DNA of 64,000 nt from assembly GCA_905479495.1 (NCBI GenBank), contig CAJQMR010000038.1, forward strand, positions 1 through 64,000. The letters are read 5' to 3'. This document shows positions 34,193 through 42,502 of this stretch, piece by piece. The notes beneath the pieces were generated by a model that was given only the letters and a program-made list of their open reading frames with translations, did no database searches and was not told the DNA's origin. The position numbers were made by a program, and so were the translations under genes. Every line of letters begins with the position of its first letter. Position 1 is the stretch's first letter. This stretch comes from an uncultured Anaerolineae bacterium. GTDB taxonomy: Bacteria > Chloroflexota > Anaerolineae > Promineifilales > Promineifilaceae.

Positions 34193-34220
34193 GTAGGTCA
34201 AGTTTGCAAACTTGACCTAC
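34193..34220. repeat. 28-bp perfect palindrome
   Basis: Left arm GTAGGTCAAGTTTG and its exact complement CAAACTTGACCTAC with no loop, located 26 bp upstream of the methyltransferase start codon. Cruciform or dimeric binding site; related in its outer arm to 9366-9387. Confidence 0.75.
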
Positions 34221-34267
34221 AACAATCGTAATTGAGGACAGAGGATTTGGCCAGAGGAAATTCAGAA

Positions 34268-34344
34268 GAAAAAAGAGCCGGTGAGGGGGTGAAAAGGATT
34301 TTTCAGCGTGAAATGAAAACTCCTCGTCACCCTCCCACCGGCTC
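34268..34344 (-). terminator. Rho-independent terminator of the 34385-34801 gene
   Basis: An 18-bp stem with two mismatches (34344-34327 with 34292-34275) followed on the minus strand by TTTTTTCTTCT. It lies 40 bp beyond the stop codon. Confidence 0.72.
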
Positions 34345-34384
34345 AATACAGCGGTGATGGGTACAACAAAGCAGAAAAACGATG

Positions 34385-34801
34385 TTATGAACGGCCGTTC
34401 AGCAGCGCACTAATCCCCAGCAAAATCAAAACCAGCGGCCAGAATAGATTCCAGCTCAGGTTAAACAAGAAGAAGGCGGCGACCATTGTAATTAGCGTAC
34501 CGCCGATGAGTGCCCCACGCGTGTTGTGGGTGAGACGGCCGTCTGCCCGATAACCCTGCCACGCCTCATTCAGTTTCACTACACCAGGGGCCAAAATGAA
34601 CAGCGCCCACCAGTTATGAAAATAAAACCCCGTGAACTGGCTCAACAAAAAAATGGTGCCAATGCCGATAAGAATTAAGCCGCCAGTGGTATTGCCCTTG
34701 TGCCGTCGAACCTGTCGAGACCGATTTTCGCTCAATGGTTGATGGTCGTTCTCCAATGCTTCTTTTTCTGCTTCTTTCAAACTATCAATTGTGTCAGCCA
34801 T
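34385..34801 (-). CDS. Small membrane protein (LiaF/DUF5668-type TM domain)
   Basis: 138 residues with GGAGGT before the ATG. A charged cytoplasmic N-terminus (~45 residues) is followed by four short hydrophobic segments; GLILIGIGTIFLLSQFTGF and FWPLVLILLGISALLNG are like the LiaF-type transmembrane region of bacterial envelope-stress proteins, but the soluble toastrack domain is missing. A lone toastrack lipoprotein is encoded at 51720-52442. Ends at a clear terminator. Confidence 0.72.
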   Translation of the reverse strand: MADTIDSLKEAEKEALENDHQPLSENRSRQVRRHKGNTTGGLILIGIGTIFLLSQFTGFYFHNWWALFILAPGVVKLNEAWQGYRADGRLTHNTRGALIGGTLITMVAAFFLFNLSWNLFWPLVLILLGISALLNGRS

Positions 34802-34871
34802 TTGCTATTACCTCCAGTTTGTAACACACGCTATACGGAGGCAGTTGGGGCAAAGTTTCAGGCAGTTGAGG

Positions 34872-36038
34872 TTAGGTGGGTTGAATGGTGCCGGGGACGA
34901 TAAAATCGGCCGTGTGGATGGTGGCGTGCTCGGCCAGGAGTTGGTGAATTTCTTGAAGGTGTTCCTCGGTGAGGCGGTTTTGCTCGTCTTGTTTTAAGTT
35001 TTTGCGGGCCAGGCTGGACCCTTGTTGCGAATCTCGCTCAAACGCTTTGACGCCCAAGGCGATGCGTTCTGGCGTAGTGGGCAAGTCGCAATAGGTAAAC
35101 AGCGTGCGCACAATTTGCTCTGGTTCAGCAATCATATCCTCATAGCGCACGGCGCACATGGGGATACCCGCCTCGTATAGCTCCACATATTTTTGCATGC
35201 CAGATAGCCAGGCCAACATGCTGAACTCCACTTTGGAGAGCGTGCCGTTGGTGGCTCGATCCGCATACTGGCTGATCAGCGGCACAAATTTGGTGCGCAC
35301 ACGTAGATTGGCCGCATCCATCGCTTCATTCTCAGCTTCCACCGTTCTGAAGGCACGGGCGATAGAGCGGGCCCGATCTTCGGCATTGCGATAGAGGAAG
35401 ATGTGTTTGGATTGGGGGGCCACCCGGTGCAGCAGATCAATCATCACCGTGGAGAAGCTGCGGAATTTGATAGCGTACATTTTGGGGGCAAGCTGGTTGG
35501 TGGGGCGGCACTGCACCTGGATAACGGCATCCAGCAGTTGAGCCATTTCAGCCTCGTTGCTGCCGTCTGGCTCGCGCCGCTTAACAATTTCGGTAAATGC
35601 TTCCGGTTCGGACAGGCTGAGCACGTCTGGCAGGTTGTTGAAGACGGTGCTGAGCAGGGTGGAGCCGCAGCGTCCTACGGAGTGAATGAGGATGAGCTGC
35701 TTGTCAGGCTGGCGCATCATGTTGGCCAGCTTGAGGAAGCTTTTGTAGGTCATGCTGTAAAGGCGGATGGCGTTATCGTATTGGGCCTGGTAGAGAAACG
35801 GCCGTTCTGCCAAATCAACATCCGGCGGTGTTTCTACAAAAATGGCCTCTCGATTGAAATGATTCAGCGCATACAAACTAATGTTTGGATTCTGGGCAAT
35901 CGTTTTTAGCGAGACAGTACCGCCCGGCGTCACGTCAAAGTCGCGCAGGCTGACAAAAGCAGTCGGGTTATGGCGCACTTTTTTGTTGATGTTGAGGACG
36001 CGGGCGTTCGTAATAAATTTGCGTAAGATTTTTTGCAT
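34872..36038 (-). CDS. Sulfotransferase-family protein
   Basis: 388 residues. The 5'-phosphosulfate-binding loop is HSVGRCGSTLLSTVF (~118-132), and the 3'-phosphate region FLYRNAEDRARSIARAF (~215-231) has the Arg and Ser expected in PAPS-dependent sulfotransferases. The N-terminal ~110 residues are not typical of the family. It may sulfate a lipid, glycan or other small molecule. No other sulfation gene is nearby. Upstream are two inverted repeats. Confidence 0.8.
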   Translation of the reverse strand: MQKILRKFITNARVLNINKKVRHNPTAFVSLRDFDVTPGGTVSLKTIAQNPNISLYALNHFNREAIFVETPPDVDLAERPFLYQAQYDNAIRLYSMTYKSFLKLANMMRQPDKQLILIHSVGRCGSTLLSTVFNNLPDVLSLSEPEAFTEIVKRREPDGSNEAEMAQLLDAVIQVQCRPTNQLAPKMYAIKFRSFSTVMIDLLHRVAPQSKHIFLYRNAEDRARSIARAFRTVEAENEAMDAANLRVRTKFVPLISQYADRATNGTLSKVEFSMLAWLSGMQKYVELYEAGIPMCAVRYEDMIAEPEQIVRTLFTYCDLPTTPERIALGVKAFERDSQQGSSLARKNLKQDEQNRLTEEHLQEIHQLLAEHATIHTADFIVPGTIQPT

Positions 36039-36051
36039 ATGGTTTCATAAA

Positions 36052-36095
36052 AACCTGACAGGTCTTATTCACGAAAGTTGCCGACCTGCCAGGTT
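36052..36095. repeat. Inverted repeat upstream of the sulfotransferase gene
   Basis: AACCTGACAGGTC (36052-36064) pairs with GACCTGCCAGGTT (36083-36095), one mismatch. Placed 14 bp before the sulfotransferase start codon, so it lies in its leader. Confidence 0.6.
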
Positions 36096-36165
36096 GCCTG
36101 GTTCTTTAAGTTTTCAGCCATTATGCTGCTGAAATCTAACAGCTGGTCTTAAAAGCCTGAGGCTT

Positions 36166-36221
36166 ATTTCCCCGGAAACTTTTTGGCTGGCAGCTTTCTA
36201 GAAAGCAGTTTCCGGGGAAAT
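36166..36221. terminator. TTTCCCCGGAAACT hairpin, copy 2
   Basis: ATTTCCCCGGAAACT (36166-36180) and AGTTTCCGGGGAAAT (36207-36221), perfect 15-bp arms, starting 1 bp after the stop codon of the CoA-binding protein gene on the minus strand. Confidence 0.75.
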
Positions 36222-36222
36222 A

Positions 36223-36627
36223 CTATGCTTTCCAGCGCCTGTGTTCCACCAACATGCAGGCATCTTGTACCACGTCTAGCCCGGCGGCTTGGGCTTTGTC
36301 AGCAGCGGCCTGGTTGGCAATGCCTAGCTGCATCCACACGGCTTTCGCCCCAATTTCAATTGCCTTATCGACAAAGGGGGGCACATTTTCACTGCGTTGA
36401 AAGAGCAAAACAAGATCCACGGGTTCGGTAATATCCTCCAGGGAGGGAACGGCCGTTTCTCCCAACCCCTCCGCCAACATTGGATTAACTGGAATGATGC
36501 GATACCCTTGTTCTTTGAGATAAGCGGGCACATAATAACCAGCTTTGGTTGACTTAGAAGAAAAGCCGACCACGGCAATGGTTTTGGTTTGCGCCATAAT
36601 TTTTTCCATTGTTTGTTGCTTGTTCAT
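36223..36627 (-). CDS. CoA-binding-domain protein (YccU type)
   Basis: 134 residues, a single Rossmann CoA-binding domain: TIAVVGFSSKSTKAGYYVPAYLKEQGYRIIPVNP, then VWMQLGI and DVVQDACMLVEHRR at the end, all matching the CoA_binding_2/YccU family. These proteins bind CoA or an acyl-CoA; their cell role is unsettled. A perfect repeat-type terminator lies right after the stop codon. Confidence 0.88.
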   Translation of the reverse strand: MNKQQTMEKIMAQTKTIAVVGFSSKSTKAGYYVPAYLKEQGYRIIPVNPMLAEGLGETAVPSLEDITEPVDLVLLFQRSENVPPFVDKAIEIGAKAVWMQLGIANQAAADKAQAAGLDVVQDACMLVEHRRWKA

Positions 36628-36978
36628 GAGATGCTCCCCATGTTTAAAAGGTTGATAATTATGAGTAAGGATAGCCGGGAAACGGCCGTTGGCAAGCCAT
36701 TCATTACAGAAAACAGACTGCTAGCTACCGCAACCTACCATCTCGTGGCATAATGGGACCGACCTCACTATTTTGATAAAAAGCAATCATAAACAGAAGG
36801 AGGTGATGACCACACAAAAATGCTGAAGCCGTGCAAAAGTCAACACAGTAGCACGTATCCCCAGCTTTGTCCTGTGTTTAGTTGTTGTATGGAAGATTGC
36901 CTGATTTGGCAACAGTTCCACTGAAAATCCCACAATTCCTGTTTAATCAATTACACAAAAATGCGAGGAGAAAAACCC
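36628..36978. other. 351-base intergenic region before the amino-acid transporter
   Basis: Leader region of the transporter operon. It has one ACGGCCGT (36682-36689), a full-length anti-Shine-Dalgarno match AAGGAGGTGA at 36797-36806 that is not placed at a proper distance from any start, and a 34-codon Cys-containing frame (36820-36924) behind it. A small hairpin CGTGC...GCACG follows. No clear -35/-10 pair was found. Confidence 0.45.
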
Positions 36979-37836
36979 ATGAAAAAGCGTTTGTCCTTCC
37001 TTCTTATCATCATCACTGCATTCATCTTTTTAACTGCGTGCGGGGGAAGTGATGCCGATGATTTGTTAAGCGAAATTGAAGAACGCGGTACGATTCGCGT
37101 TTCCACCGATGCGAATTATGCACCACAATCTTACCTGGATGAAAGTGGTAACTTTGTTGGTTTTGATGTTGATGTAGCCACCGAAATTGCTGAACGGTTG
37201 GGCGTAGAAGTGGAATTTGTTACTCCTGACTGGGATGTGATTACTGCCGGAAATTGGGGTGGCCAATGGGATATGAGCGTTGGTTCCATGACCGTGACCA
37301 CTGATCGCCAGCAGGTGCTCGATTTTGCCGAGCCAGCGTACTACTACACCCCTGCCCAGTTTGCCGCCGCCGACGGTGCTGGTATCGAGTCGTTGGCTGA
37401 TATTGACGGGCAGGCCGTTTGTGTCGGGCTTTCCACAACTTACGAAACCTGGCTCAGTGGCGATACAGAAGCGCTTGGTTTGCCAGAAAGCAGCCTCTAT
37501 GTTGAACCCCCGGCCAATGTTTCCATCGTGCCTTTGCAAACAGACAATGATTGCTTCCAATCCATTCAGGCCGGACGTGATGAGTTTAGCGTTTTCCTGA
37601 CTTCAAATACGGTGGTGCAGGCCGCTATTGATGGTGGCGTAGCCGTTTCCCGCGTTGGTTCCCCTGTATTCTCTGAAAATTTGGCGGTGGCCTTCGACAA
37701 AAGCAGCGAATTGAGCAACGATACATTGGTTGCTCGTGTCGGCGAAATCATTGCCGAAATGCATGACGACGGCACACTGTCTGACCTCTCTATGAAATGG
37801 TTCAGCGAAGATATAACGATGGACCCGACCCAGTAG
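36979..37836 (+). CDS. Amino-acid ABC transporter, substrate-binding lipoprotein
   Basis: 285 residues from ATG 36979, preceded by GAGGAG; the ATG at 36961 is upstream of that site. Lipobox FIFLTACGG (Cys ~20). SBP_bac_3 pattern: RGTIRVSTDANYAPQSYLDESGNFVGFDVDVATEIAERLG, then the ligand-contact region MTVTTDRQQVLDFAEPAYY. It delivers a polar amino acid to the permease encoded next. A hairpin with a U run follows the gene and would make this component more abundant than the permease and ATPase. Confidence 0.92.
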   Translation: MKKRLSFLLIIITAFIFLTACGGSDADDLLSEIEERGTIRVSTDANYAPQSYLDESGNFVGFDVDVATEIAERLGVEVEFVTPDWDVITAGNWGGQWDMSVGSMTVTTDRQQVLDFAEPAYYYTPAQFAAADGAGIESLADIDGQAVCVGLSTTYETWLSGDTEALGLPESSLYVEPPANVSIVPLQTDNDCFQSIQAGRDEFSVFLTSNTVVQAAIDGGVAVSRVGSPVFSENLAVAFDKSSELSNDTLVARVGEIIAEMHDDGTLSDLSMKWFSEDITMDPTQ

Positions 37837-37860
37837 AGATAGTTTGGTAGAAATTTTTTG

Positions 37861-37925
37861 GCCACAGAGGCCACGGAGTTTTGGCTATTTTATCTCTTTT
37901 CTCCGTGCTCTCTGTGGCTCTTTTT
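37861..37925 (+). terminator. Partial terminator inside the transporter operon
   Basis: GCCACAGAGGCCACGGAG (37861-37878) pairs with CTCCGTGCTCTCTGTGGC (37901-37918), followed by TCTTTTTC. It lies between the binding-protein and permease genes. CACAGAG words also occur in gaps at 25370 and 40490, so the hairpin is of a repeated type. Confidence 0.7.
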
Positions 37926-37937
37926 CAGGAGGAGACG

Positions 37938-38789
37938 ATGCGCACAACGGCCGATTTACCTGACGCCACCAATCAAGCCCGCATTATTCAGGAATTGAGG
38001 CGGCAGAAACAGCTGCGCTTCAGCCTGGGGGTTAATGCCTCCTACGTCATTTTGATAGCGCTGCTGGTGTTGGCCTTTAGCGGCGTGGAATTTACAGTTT
38101 TTGGGATTGAATTTTCCACCGTTTCGCTGGATTGGGATTTTATTAGGGAGCGAACGCCCTTCATCTTTGGTGGTGTGGGGTTAACTATTTTGCTCTCCAT
38201 TTTGTCAATAGCGTTGGCATCGGTGTTGGCGCTGCTGGGGGCGCTGGGGCGGCTGTCTAAATTTCCTCCGGCCTATGCTTTGGCCACGTTTTATATTTCG
38301 CTCATTCGCGGCACGCCGTTGCTGCTGCAAATTTATTTTTTCTTTTTGGGTTTGCCTCAGTTTGGCATTGTGTTAACTGGGTTAACCGCCGGTGTGTTGG
38401 CGTTGGGCTTGAATTACGGTGCCTACATGACGGAAATTATGCGAGCGGGCATTCAATCGGTAGGGGTGGGGCAGCGGGAAGCGGCTGTGGCCATCGGTAT
38501 GACAAACCGGCAAATTATGCAGCGTATTGTGCTGCCGCAAGCGTTCCGGCTGGTGATTCCGCCCATTGGCAACCAGTTTATTGCCATGCTTAAAGATACG
38601 TCCCTGATCGCTATCACGGGGTTTGTCTGGGAAATCTTATGGCGAGCGCAGAAAGTGGGGCGGCAAAGTTTTCGTAATTTTGAGGCGCTGTTGGTTGCGG
38701 CCGTTTTCTATTGGATCATCACCATTATTTTCTCAGCCGCGCAGTCCCGTTTGGAAACTTACATGGCGCGCGGGGAGCGGTCCTTATGA
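37938..38789 (+). CDS. Amino-acid ABC transporter permease (HisM/GlnP type)
   Basis: 283 residues from ATG 37938, behind AGGAGGAGACG. Hydrophobic segment near 30-50, then the five-helix permease core with the TM_PBP1 signature YISLIRGTPLLLQIYFFFLGLP and the EAA loop EAAVAIGMTNRQIMQRIVLPQAFRLVIPPIGNQF that docks on the ATPase. Stop overlaps the ATPase start (ATGA). It forms a homodimer unless a second permease exists elsewhere. Confidence 0.93.
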   Translation: MRTTADLPDATNQARIIQELRRQKQLRFSLGVNASYVILIALLVLAFSGVEFTVFGIEFSTVSLDWDFIRERTPFIFGGVGLTILLSILSIALASVLALLGALGRLSKFPPAYALATFYISLIRGTPLLLQIYFFFLGLPQFGIVLTGLTAGVLALGLNYGAYMTEIMRAGIQSVGVGQREAAVAIGMTNRQIMQRIVLPQAFRLVIPPIGNQFIAMLKDTSLIAITGFVWEILWRAQKVGRQSFRNFEALLVAAVFYWIITIIFSAAQSRLETYMARGERSL

Positions 38790-39538
38790 GCCACATTGTG
38801 CGCGTGACCAACCTGAACAAACATTTTGACCATGTCCATGTGCTGAAGGACATCTCGTTTGAGGTGGCCCCGGCAGAAGTGATTTGTATCATCGGGCGCA
38901 GTGGCTCGGGCAAGAGCACGCTGCTGCGCTGCGTAAACTTTTTGGAGCAGCCGGAATTTGGCATGGTGGAAGTGGATGGCGTTACGGTGGAGGCGGGTGG
39001 CAAAGGGCGTACCTATCAGGAACAAATCCATGCCCTGCGTCTGAAAACCGGAATGGTGTTCCAATCGTTTAACCTTTTTGCTCACATGACGGCTCTGGAA
39101 AACGTGATTGAAGGACCAGTGACAGTGAAGGGGATGCCGAAAAAAGCCGCGATTGAGCTGGGGATGCACAATTTGGAAAAAGTAGGCCTGGCCGAGAAAC
39201 GGGACCAATATCCGTCGCGGTTGTCTGGTGGGCAGCAGCAGCGGGTGGCCATTGCCCGCGCCCTGGCGATGGAGCCAAAGGTGATGTTGTTCGACGAGCC
39301 AACCTCGGCGCTGGACCCGGAGCTGATTGGCGAGGTGCTGGCGGTGATGCAGCAGCTGGTGGAAGAGGGCATGACGATGCTGACGGTGACACACGAGATG
39401 GGCTTTGCCCGCAAGTTTGCCCACCGGATTTTGTACATGCACGACGGCCGTTTCATCGAAGAGGGCCCGCCCGAAAAACTATTCAACGACCCGCAAGACG
39501 AACGCACCCGCGCTTTCTTGAGCCACTTATTGACATAA
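38786..39538 (+). CDS. Amino-acid ABC transporter ATP-binding protein (GlnQ/HisP type)
   Basis: 250 residues from ATG 38786, which overlaps the permease stop; a longer upstream frame is spurious. Walker A GRSGSGKST (~38-46), Q-loop MVFQSFNLFAHMT, signature LSGGQQQRVAIARAL (~150), Walker B VMLFDEPTSALDP, and H-loop VTHEM. Complete transporter with the two genes upstream; the enzyme gene downstream suggests which substrate class it serves. Confidence 0.95.
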   Translation: MSHIVRVTNLNKHFDHVHVLKDISFEVAPAEVICIIGRSGSGKSTLLRCVNFLEQPEFGMVEVDGVTVEAGGKGRTYQEQIHALRLKTGMVFQSFNLFAHMTALENVIEGPVTVKGMPKKAAIELGMHNLEKVGLAEKRDQYPSRLSGGQQQRVAIARALAMEPKVMLFDEPTSALDPELIGEVLAVMQQLVEEGMTMLTVTHEMGFARKFAHRILYMHDGRFIEEGPPEKLFNDPQDERTRAFLSHLLT

Positions 39539-39608
39539 TGTAATTGAGTAATTAGGTAATTGGGTAATTAGATGAAAATTACACAGTTACTCAATTACCC
39601 AATTACTT
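39539..39608. repeat. AATTACCCAATTAC inverted repeat, copy 1
   Basis: GTAATTGAGTAATT...GGGTAATTGGGTAATT-like left arm pairs with AATTACACAGTTACTCAATTACCCAATTAC-like right arm. A second full copy lies at 49960-50034 and a part copy at 30602-30632. Located between the transporter and the hydrolase genes. Confidence 0.75.
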
Positions 39609-39626
39609 CTCCCGACGAGGTGAACT

Positions 39627-40490
39627 TTGACCAAAAACTACGGCAGCCAGAGCATGATTGCCCCTTTGCAAACGGTATTGGTGAAACGGCCGTCTACCGC
39701 ATTCGGTAACGCCGACCCGGAGAAATGGCACTATACGGAACGGCCGTATCTGCCCGAAGCCCAAAACGAACACGACGCCTTTGTCAATTTGCTGCATGCG
39801 GCGGGAATCGAGGTGGTGTACCACGACGTTGATCTGCCTGACCATGCCGATGCTATTTTTACCCATGACCCCAGCATTGTGACCAATGACGGGGCAATTA
39901 TTTTGCAGATGGGGAAACAATTACGGCAGGGAGAAGAGGCGGCGCACACGGCCGTTTACCAAAAACTTGGCATCCCCATCCATTACCAACTGCACGGCGA
40001 TGCGCGCGCTGAGGGTGGTGACTTGCTCTGGTTAGACGAAAAAACGCTGGCCGTAGGGCAGGGCTTCCGCACCAATGCCGCCGGGCTGGCCCAACTGCGC
40101 GAAGCTGTGCCCGCTGACGTGGAACTTGTTCCCGTTCAGCTGCCTTATTACGAAGGCGAAGCCGCTTGCCTGCATTTGATGTCGTTTATCAGCGTGGTGG
40201 ATGTGGCTGTGGCCGTGGTGTATCTGCCACTGATGCCCGTGCCGTTTTACCAGCTGCTCAAGGCACGCGGTTTCCGTCTGGTGGAAGTGCCCGATGAGGA
40301 ATTCCTGACGATGGGACCAAACGTTTTGGCGCTGTCGCCCGGCAATTGTGTGATGCTGGAACACAATCCCATCACCAAACGGCGCCTGGAGGCGGCAGGC
40401 TGCCGGGTGCAAACCTATCGCGGCGACGAAATCTCGCTCAAGGCGGAAGGTGGGGCCACCTGCCTGACACGGCCGATTTTGCGAGGGTAG
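39627..40490 (+). CDS. Amidinotransferase-fold hydrolase (DDAH/arginine deiminase-like)
   Basis: 287 residues, TTG start behind GAGGTGA. The guanidine-modifying pattern is complete: Asp/Glu region GDARAEGGDLLWLD (~130-143), catalytic His in EAACLHLMSFIS (~178), ALSPGNCVMLEHNP, and catalytic Cys in EGGATCLTRPI near the C-terminus. Family members hydrolyse methylarginines or arginine to citrulline plus amine, or related guanidines. Being 88 bp behind a polar amino-acid transporter, it most likely acts on the imported substrate, for example arginine or dimethylarginine (inference). Confidence 0.84.
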   Translation: MTKNYGSQSMIAPLQTVLVKRPSTAFGNADPEKWHYTERPYLPEAQNEHDAFVNLLHAAGIEVVYHDVDLPDHADAIFTHDPSIVTNDGAIILQMGKQLRQGEEAAHTAVYQKLGIPIHYQLHGDARAEGGDLLWLDEKTLAVGQGFRTNAAGLAQLREAVPADVELVPVQLPYYEGEAACLHLMSFISVVDVAVAVVYLPLMPVPFYQLLKARGFRLVEVPDEEFLTMGPNVLALSPGNCVMLEHNPITKRRLEAAGCRVQTYRGDEISLKAEGGATCLTRPILRG

Positions 40491-40523
40491 CCACAGAGGG
40501 CACAGAGAGTTGAGAGATTAGGA

Positions 40524-40543
40524 GGGGAAACGGCCGTTTCCCC
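40524..40543. repeat. Extended form of the iterated palindrome (20 bp)
   Basis: GGGGAAACGGCCGTTTCCCC, a perfect 20-bp palindrome in the gap between two convergent genes. A close copy is at 17013-17032. It shows the widest consensus around the ACGGCCGT core seen in this window. Confidence 0.8.
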
Positions 40544-40546
40544 ACT

Positions 40547-41758
40547 TCACACCTCTCGAAACGCCGAGTAAATGGGCAAAGTACAATCAGGTTCTGGCCA
40601 GCGTTGGCGCAGCTGCTGGCTCATTTGTTGACAGATTTCTCCCAAAGCCGGAAACAGCTCGAACTCATCAGTCAGGCGGGTAAAATGGCCTAGTCCGGCA
40701 ACAATGCGCTGCCGTCGGGTGGAGCGGCCCCAGCGGCGATCTTTCTCCAGCGCCTTGGGCAAAAATTGGCACAAACCAGCCATCCAGCCCGCACTGCACG
40801 CCAGATAGGCGGGGTAAAATTGGGCATCGTCCAACGCTGCCGGGCAGCCTTGGCCCAGTTCTGCACGATAGACGGCAAACAGGTGTTGTTGTATGGCTAA
40901 AGGAATTTCTCGTGCCCAGATGCTGTGCAAATAGCGCATGCGGGCGTAGGTGCCATCCAGCAAAGCGTGGCGGAAATCGCCCGTTTCAAAATCGAGGAAT
41001 CGGCTCTGGTTGGGGGAATACAAGAAGTTGGCCGGGGTACTGTCGCCGTGGGTGAAGGCGAGAAAAGGGCCGGGATTTTGAATGTGGGCAACGGCCGTTG
41101 CCAATTCCCCTAGCCCTTGTGCCGAAACCGAAACCCCCAGCAGTTCAGCCATTTCAGGCAATGCCTCAAGGGCTGGAATGATGTTGTGCACCCGATGGCG
41201 AGAGCGCACAGTGGCATTGCACCGTTGGCGAATCTGCTCGAATTCCGCTTGCCTGCCAATCGTGGCTGCGTGCAGCTGCCCCAGTGCGCGCTGGAAAGCA
41301 ATGAGCGCGGCTTCGGCCTGGTGGCCCAATGTTTGTTGAAAGGTGGTTAATTCAACGGCCGTTTTCGGCGGTTTTTGCCCATCCAAAAAATGACCCAGCT
41401 TCTGCTCAGCATCATCGCCCAGATCCGCCATGATAACCAGCAAAGGGTCAGCCTGACCCCCATAAAAGTGGGGCACAATCGCCTGTAGCGCCGGTACCTG
41501 GTTCAAAAACGCCAGCGAGGCCCATTCAAACCGCAGTGGCTCTAAACCGGCTCGGGTAAATTTGACAACCACCGTGCTTGGCGCATTTTCAGGCGGTGCC
41601 AGCAGCGCCAGCCGCCAAATGGTAAAAGGTGAATCGGGGTAGGGAGATAGATCGTTTTGCCAGTGCAGATGAATGGGTGTATGAAAATAATTGGTCAGAA
41701 TTGCTTCGGCCGCAGGCAGCACAGCGGCCTGCAAATCTGGGAGGTCTTCAGGTTTCAT
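40547..41758 (-). CDS. Aminoglycoside-phosphotransferase-fold protein
   Basis: 403 residues. Kinase-like fold with a nucleotide-binding lobe (STVVVKFTR with the conserved Lys, ~65) and the APH catalytic loop FTHGDSTPANFLYS (~230-243) followed by RFLDFETGDF in place of the DFG motif. Homologues include choline, homoserine and aminoglycoside kinases; most in environmental bacteria act on metabolites, so resistance should not be assumed. The start codon lies 30 bp upstream of the TSUP permease stop on the same strand. Confidence 0.8.
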   Translation of the reverse strand: MKPEDLPDLQAAVLPAAEAILTNYFHTPIHLHWQNDLSPYPDSPFTIWRLALLAPPENAPSTVVVKFTRAGLEPLRFEWASLAFLNQVPALQAIVPHFYGGQADPLLVIMADLGDDAEQKLGHFLDGQKPPKTAVELTTFQQTLGHQAEAALIAFQRALGQLHAATIGRQAEFEQIRQRCNATVRSRHRVHNIIPALEALPEMAELLGVSVSAQGLGELATAVAHIQNPGPFLAFTHGDSTPANFLYSPNQSRFLDFETGDFRHALLDGTYARMRYLHSIWAREIPLAIQQHLFAVYRAELGQGCPAALDDAQFYPAYLACSAGWMAGLCQFLPKALEKDRRWGRSTRRQRIVAGLGHFTRLTDEFELFPALGEICQQMSQQLRQRWPEPDCTLPIYSAFREV

Positions 41759-41788
41759 ATAGCCTTTAGTAATTAAGGGTCATGCCGG

Positions 41789-42502
41789 TTAAAGGATCAA
41801 ATTGATGCCAAGTAGGAGCAGCAGCCCAAAAACGAGCTGGGTGAAGCGGGCCGGATCGATGCGGTTGGCCAACCACAAACCAGTGACAAACCCCAGCAGA
41901 ATGCCCGGTAAAGACCAGAGTTCTGTTTGCCAGAATACGGCCGTTAAATTCCCATCCAGCCCGTGGGCTACCAAAATGGCACTGTTGGTGATCAAAAAGT
42001 AGCCTTGCAAATTGGTACGGAATGCCTTTGGTGGCCAGCGTTGGGAAGAGCCGTAAACCACAATTGCTGGGGCGCTGGTGTTTAATGCGCCGCCCAGCAC
42101 CCCGGCCAAAAAGCCCAAGCCATAGGCCCAGGCCAGATGGCTGAGTTTGGGCAGCGTGGGGGCAAACAGACCGTACAACGCATAACCCACCACCAAAACA
42201 CCTAAAATTGTGGTAAGCACGGCTGCATCGATCCAATTGAGCAGCGCAACGCCCAATGGGACGCCGAGAAGTGAGGCCAGTAGCAGATGGGTGACGGTGC
42301 GGAAATTTAACGATTGGCGAAAGCGCAGCAATATGAGAATGGAAAGCAGCAATCCGGCCAGCGTAGAAAGCGGCGTAGCGACCTGAATGCCTAGCAGCGG
42401 CACCAACACGGGCATGGCAATGAGCGGCGCGCCAAAGCCAACGGCCGTTTGCGACACCGAGGCCACAGCGATAATCAACAAGACAATAAGCCAATCACTC
42501 AA
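41789..42502 (-). CDS. TSUP/TauE-SafE-family membrane permease
   Basis: 237 residues from a TTG at 42502 that overlaps the last 8 bp of the OsmC-family gene; the frame is open further upstream but that part is the OsmC gene in another frame and reads as non-membrane, cysteine-rich noise. Eight membrane helices in two halves, with the repeated TSUP pattern SVSQTAVGFGAPLIAMPVL...PLSTLAGLLLS and GVLGGALNTSAPAIVVYG. Family members export sulfite, sulfonates or similar anions. Translationally coupled to the OsmC gene, itself tied to redox chemistry. Confidence 0.84.
   Translation of the reverse strand: MSDWLIVLLIIAVASVSQTAVGFGAPLIAMPVLVPLLGIQVATPLSTLAGLLLSILILLRFRQSLNFRTVTHLLLASLLGVPLGVALLNWIDAAVLTTILGVLVVGYALYGLFAPTLPKLSHLAWAYGLGFLAGVLGGALNTSAPAIVVYGSSQRWPPKAFRTNLQGYFLITNSAILVAHGLDGNLTAVFWQTELWSLPGILLGFVTGLWLANRIDPARFTQLVFGLLLLLGINLIL

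Noticed and set aside
40547-41758. Aminoglycoside resistance gene
   Set aside because: The fold is shared by many metabolite kinases; nothing points to an aminoglycoside substrate.
41766-42494. 242-codon frame overlapping the TSUP permease gene on the same strand
   Set aside because: Its product is Arg/His/Gly-rich without family features, while the other frame gives a clean eight-helix TSUP protein.
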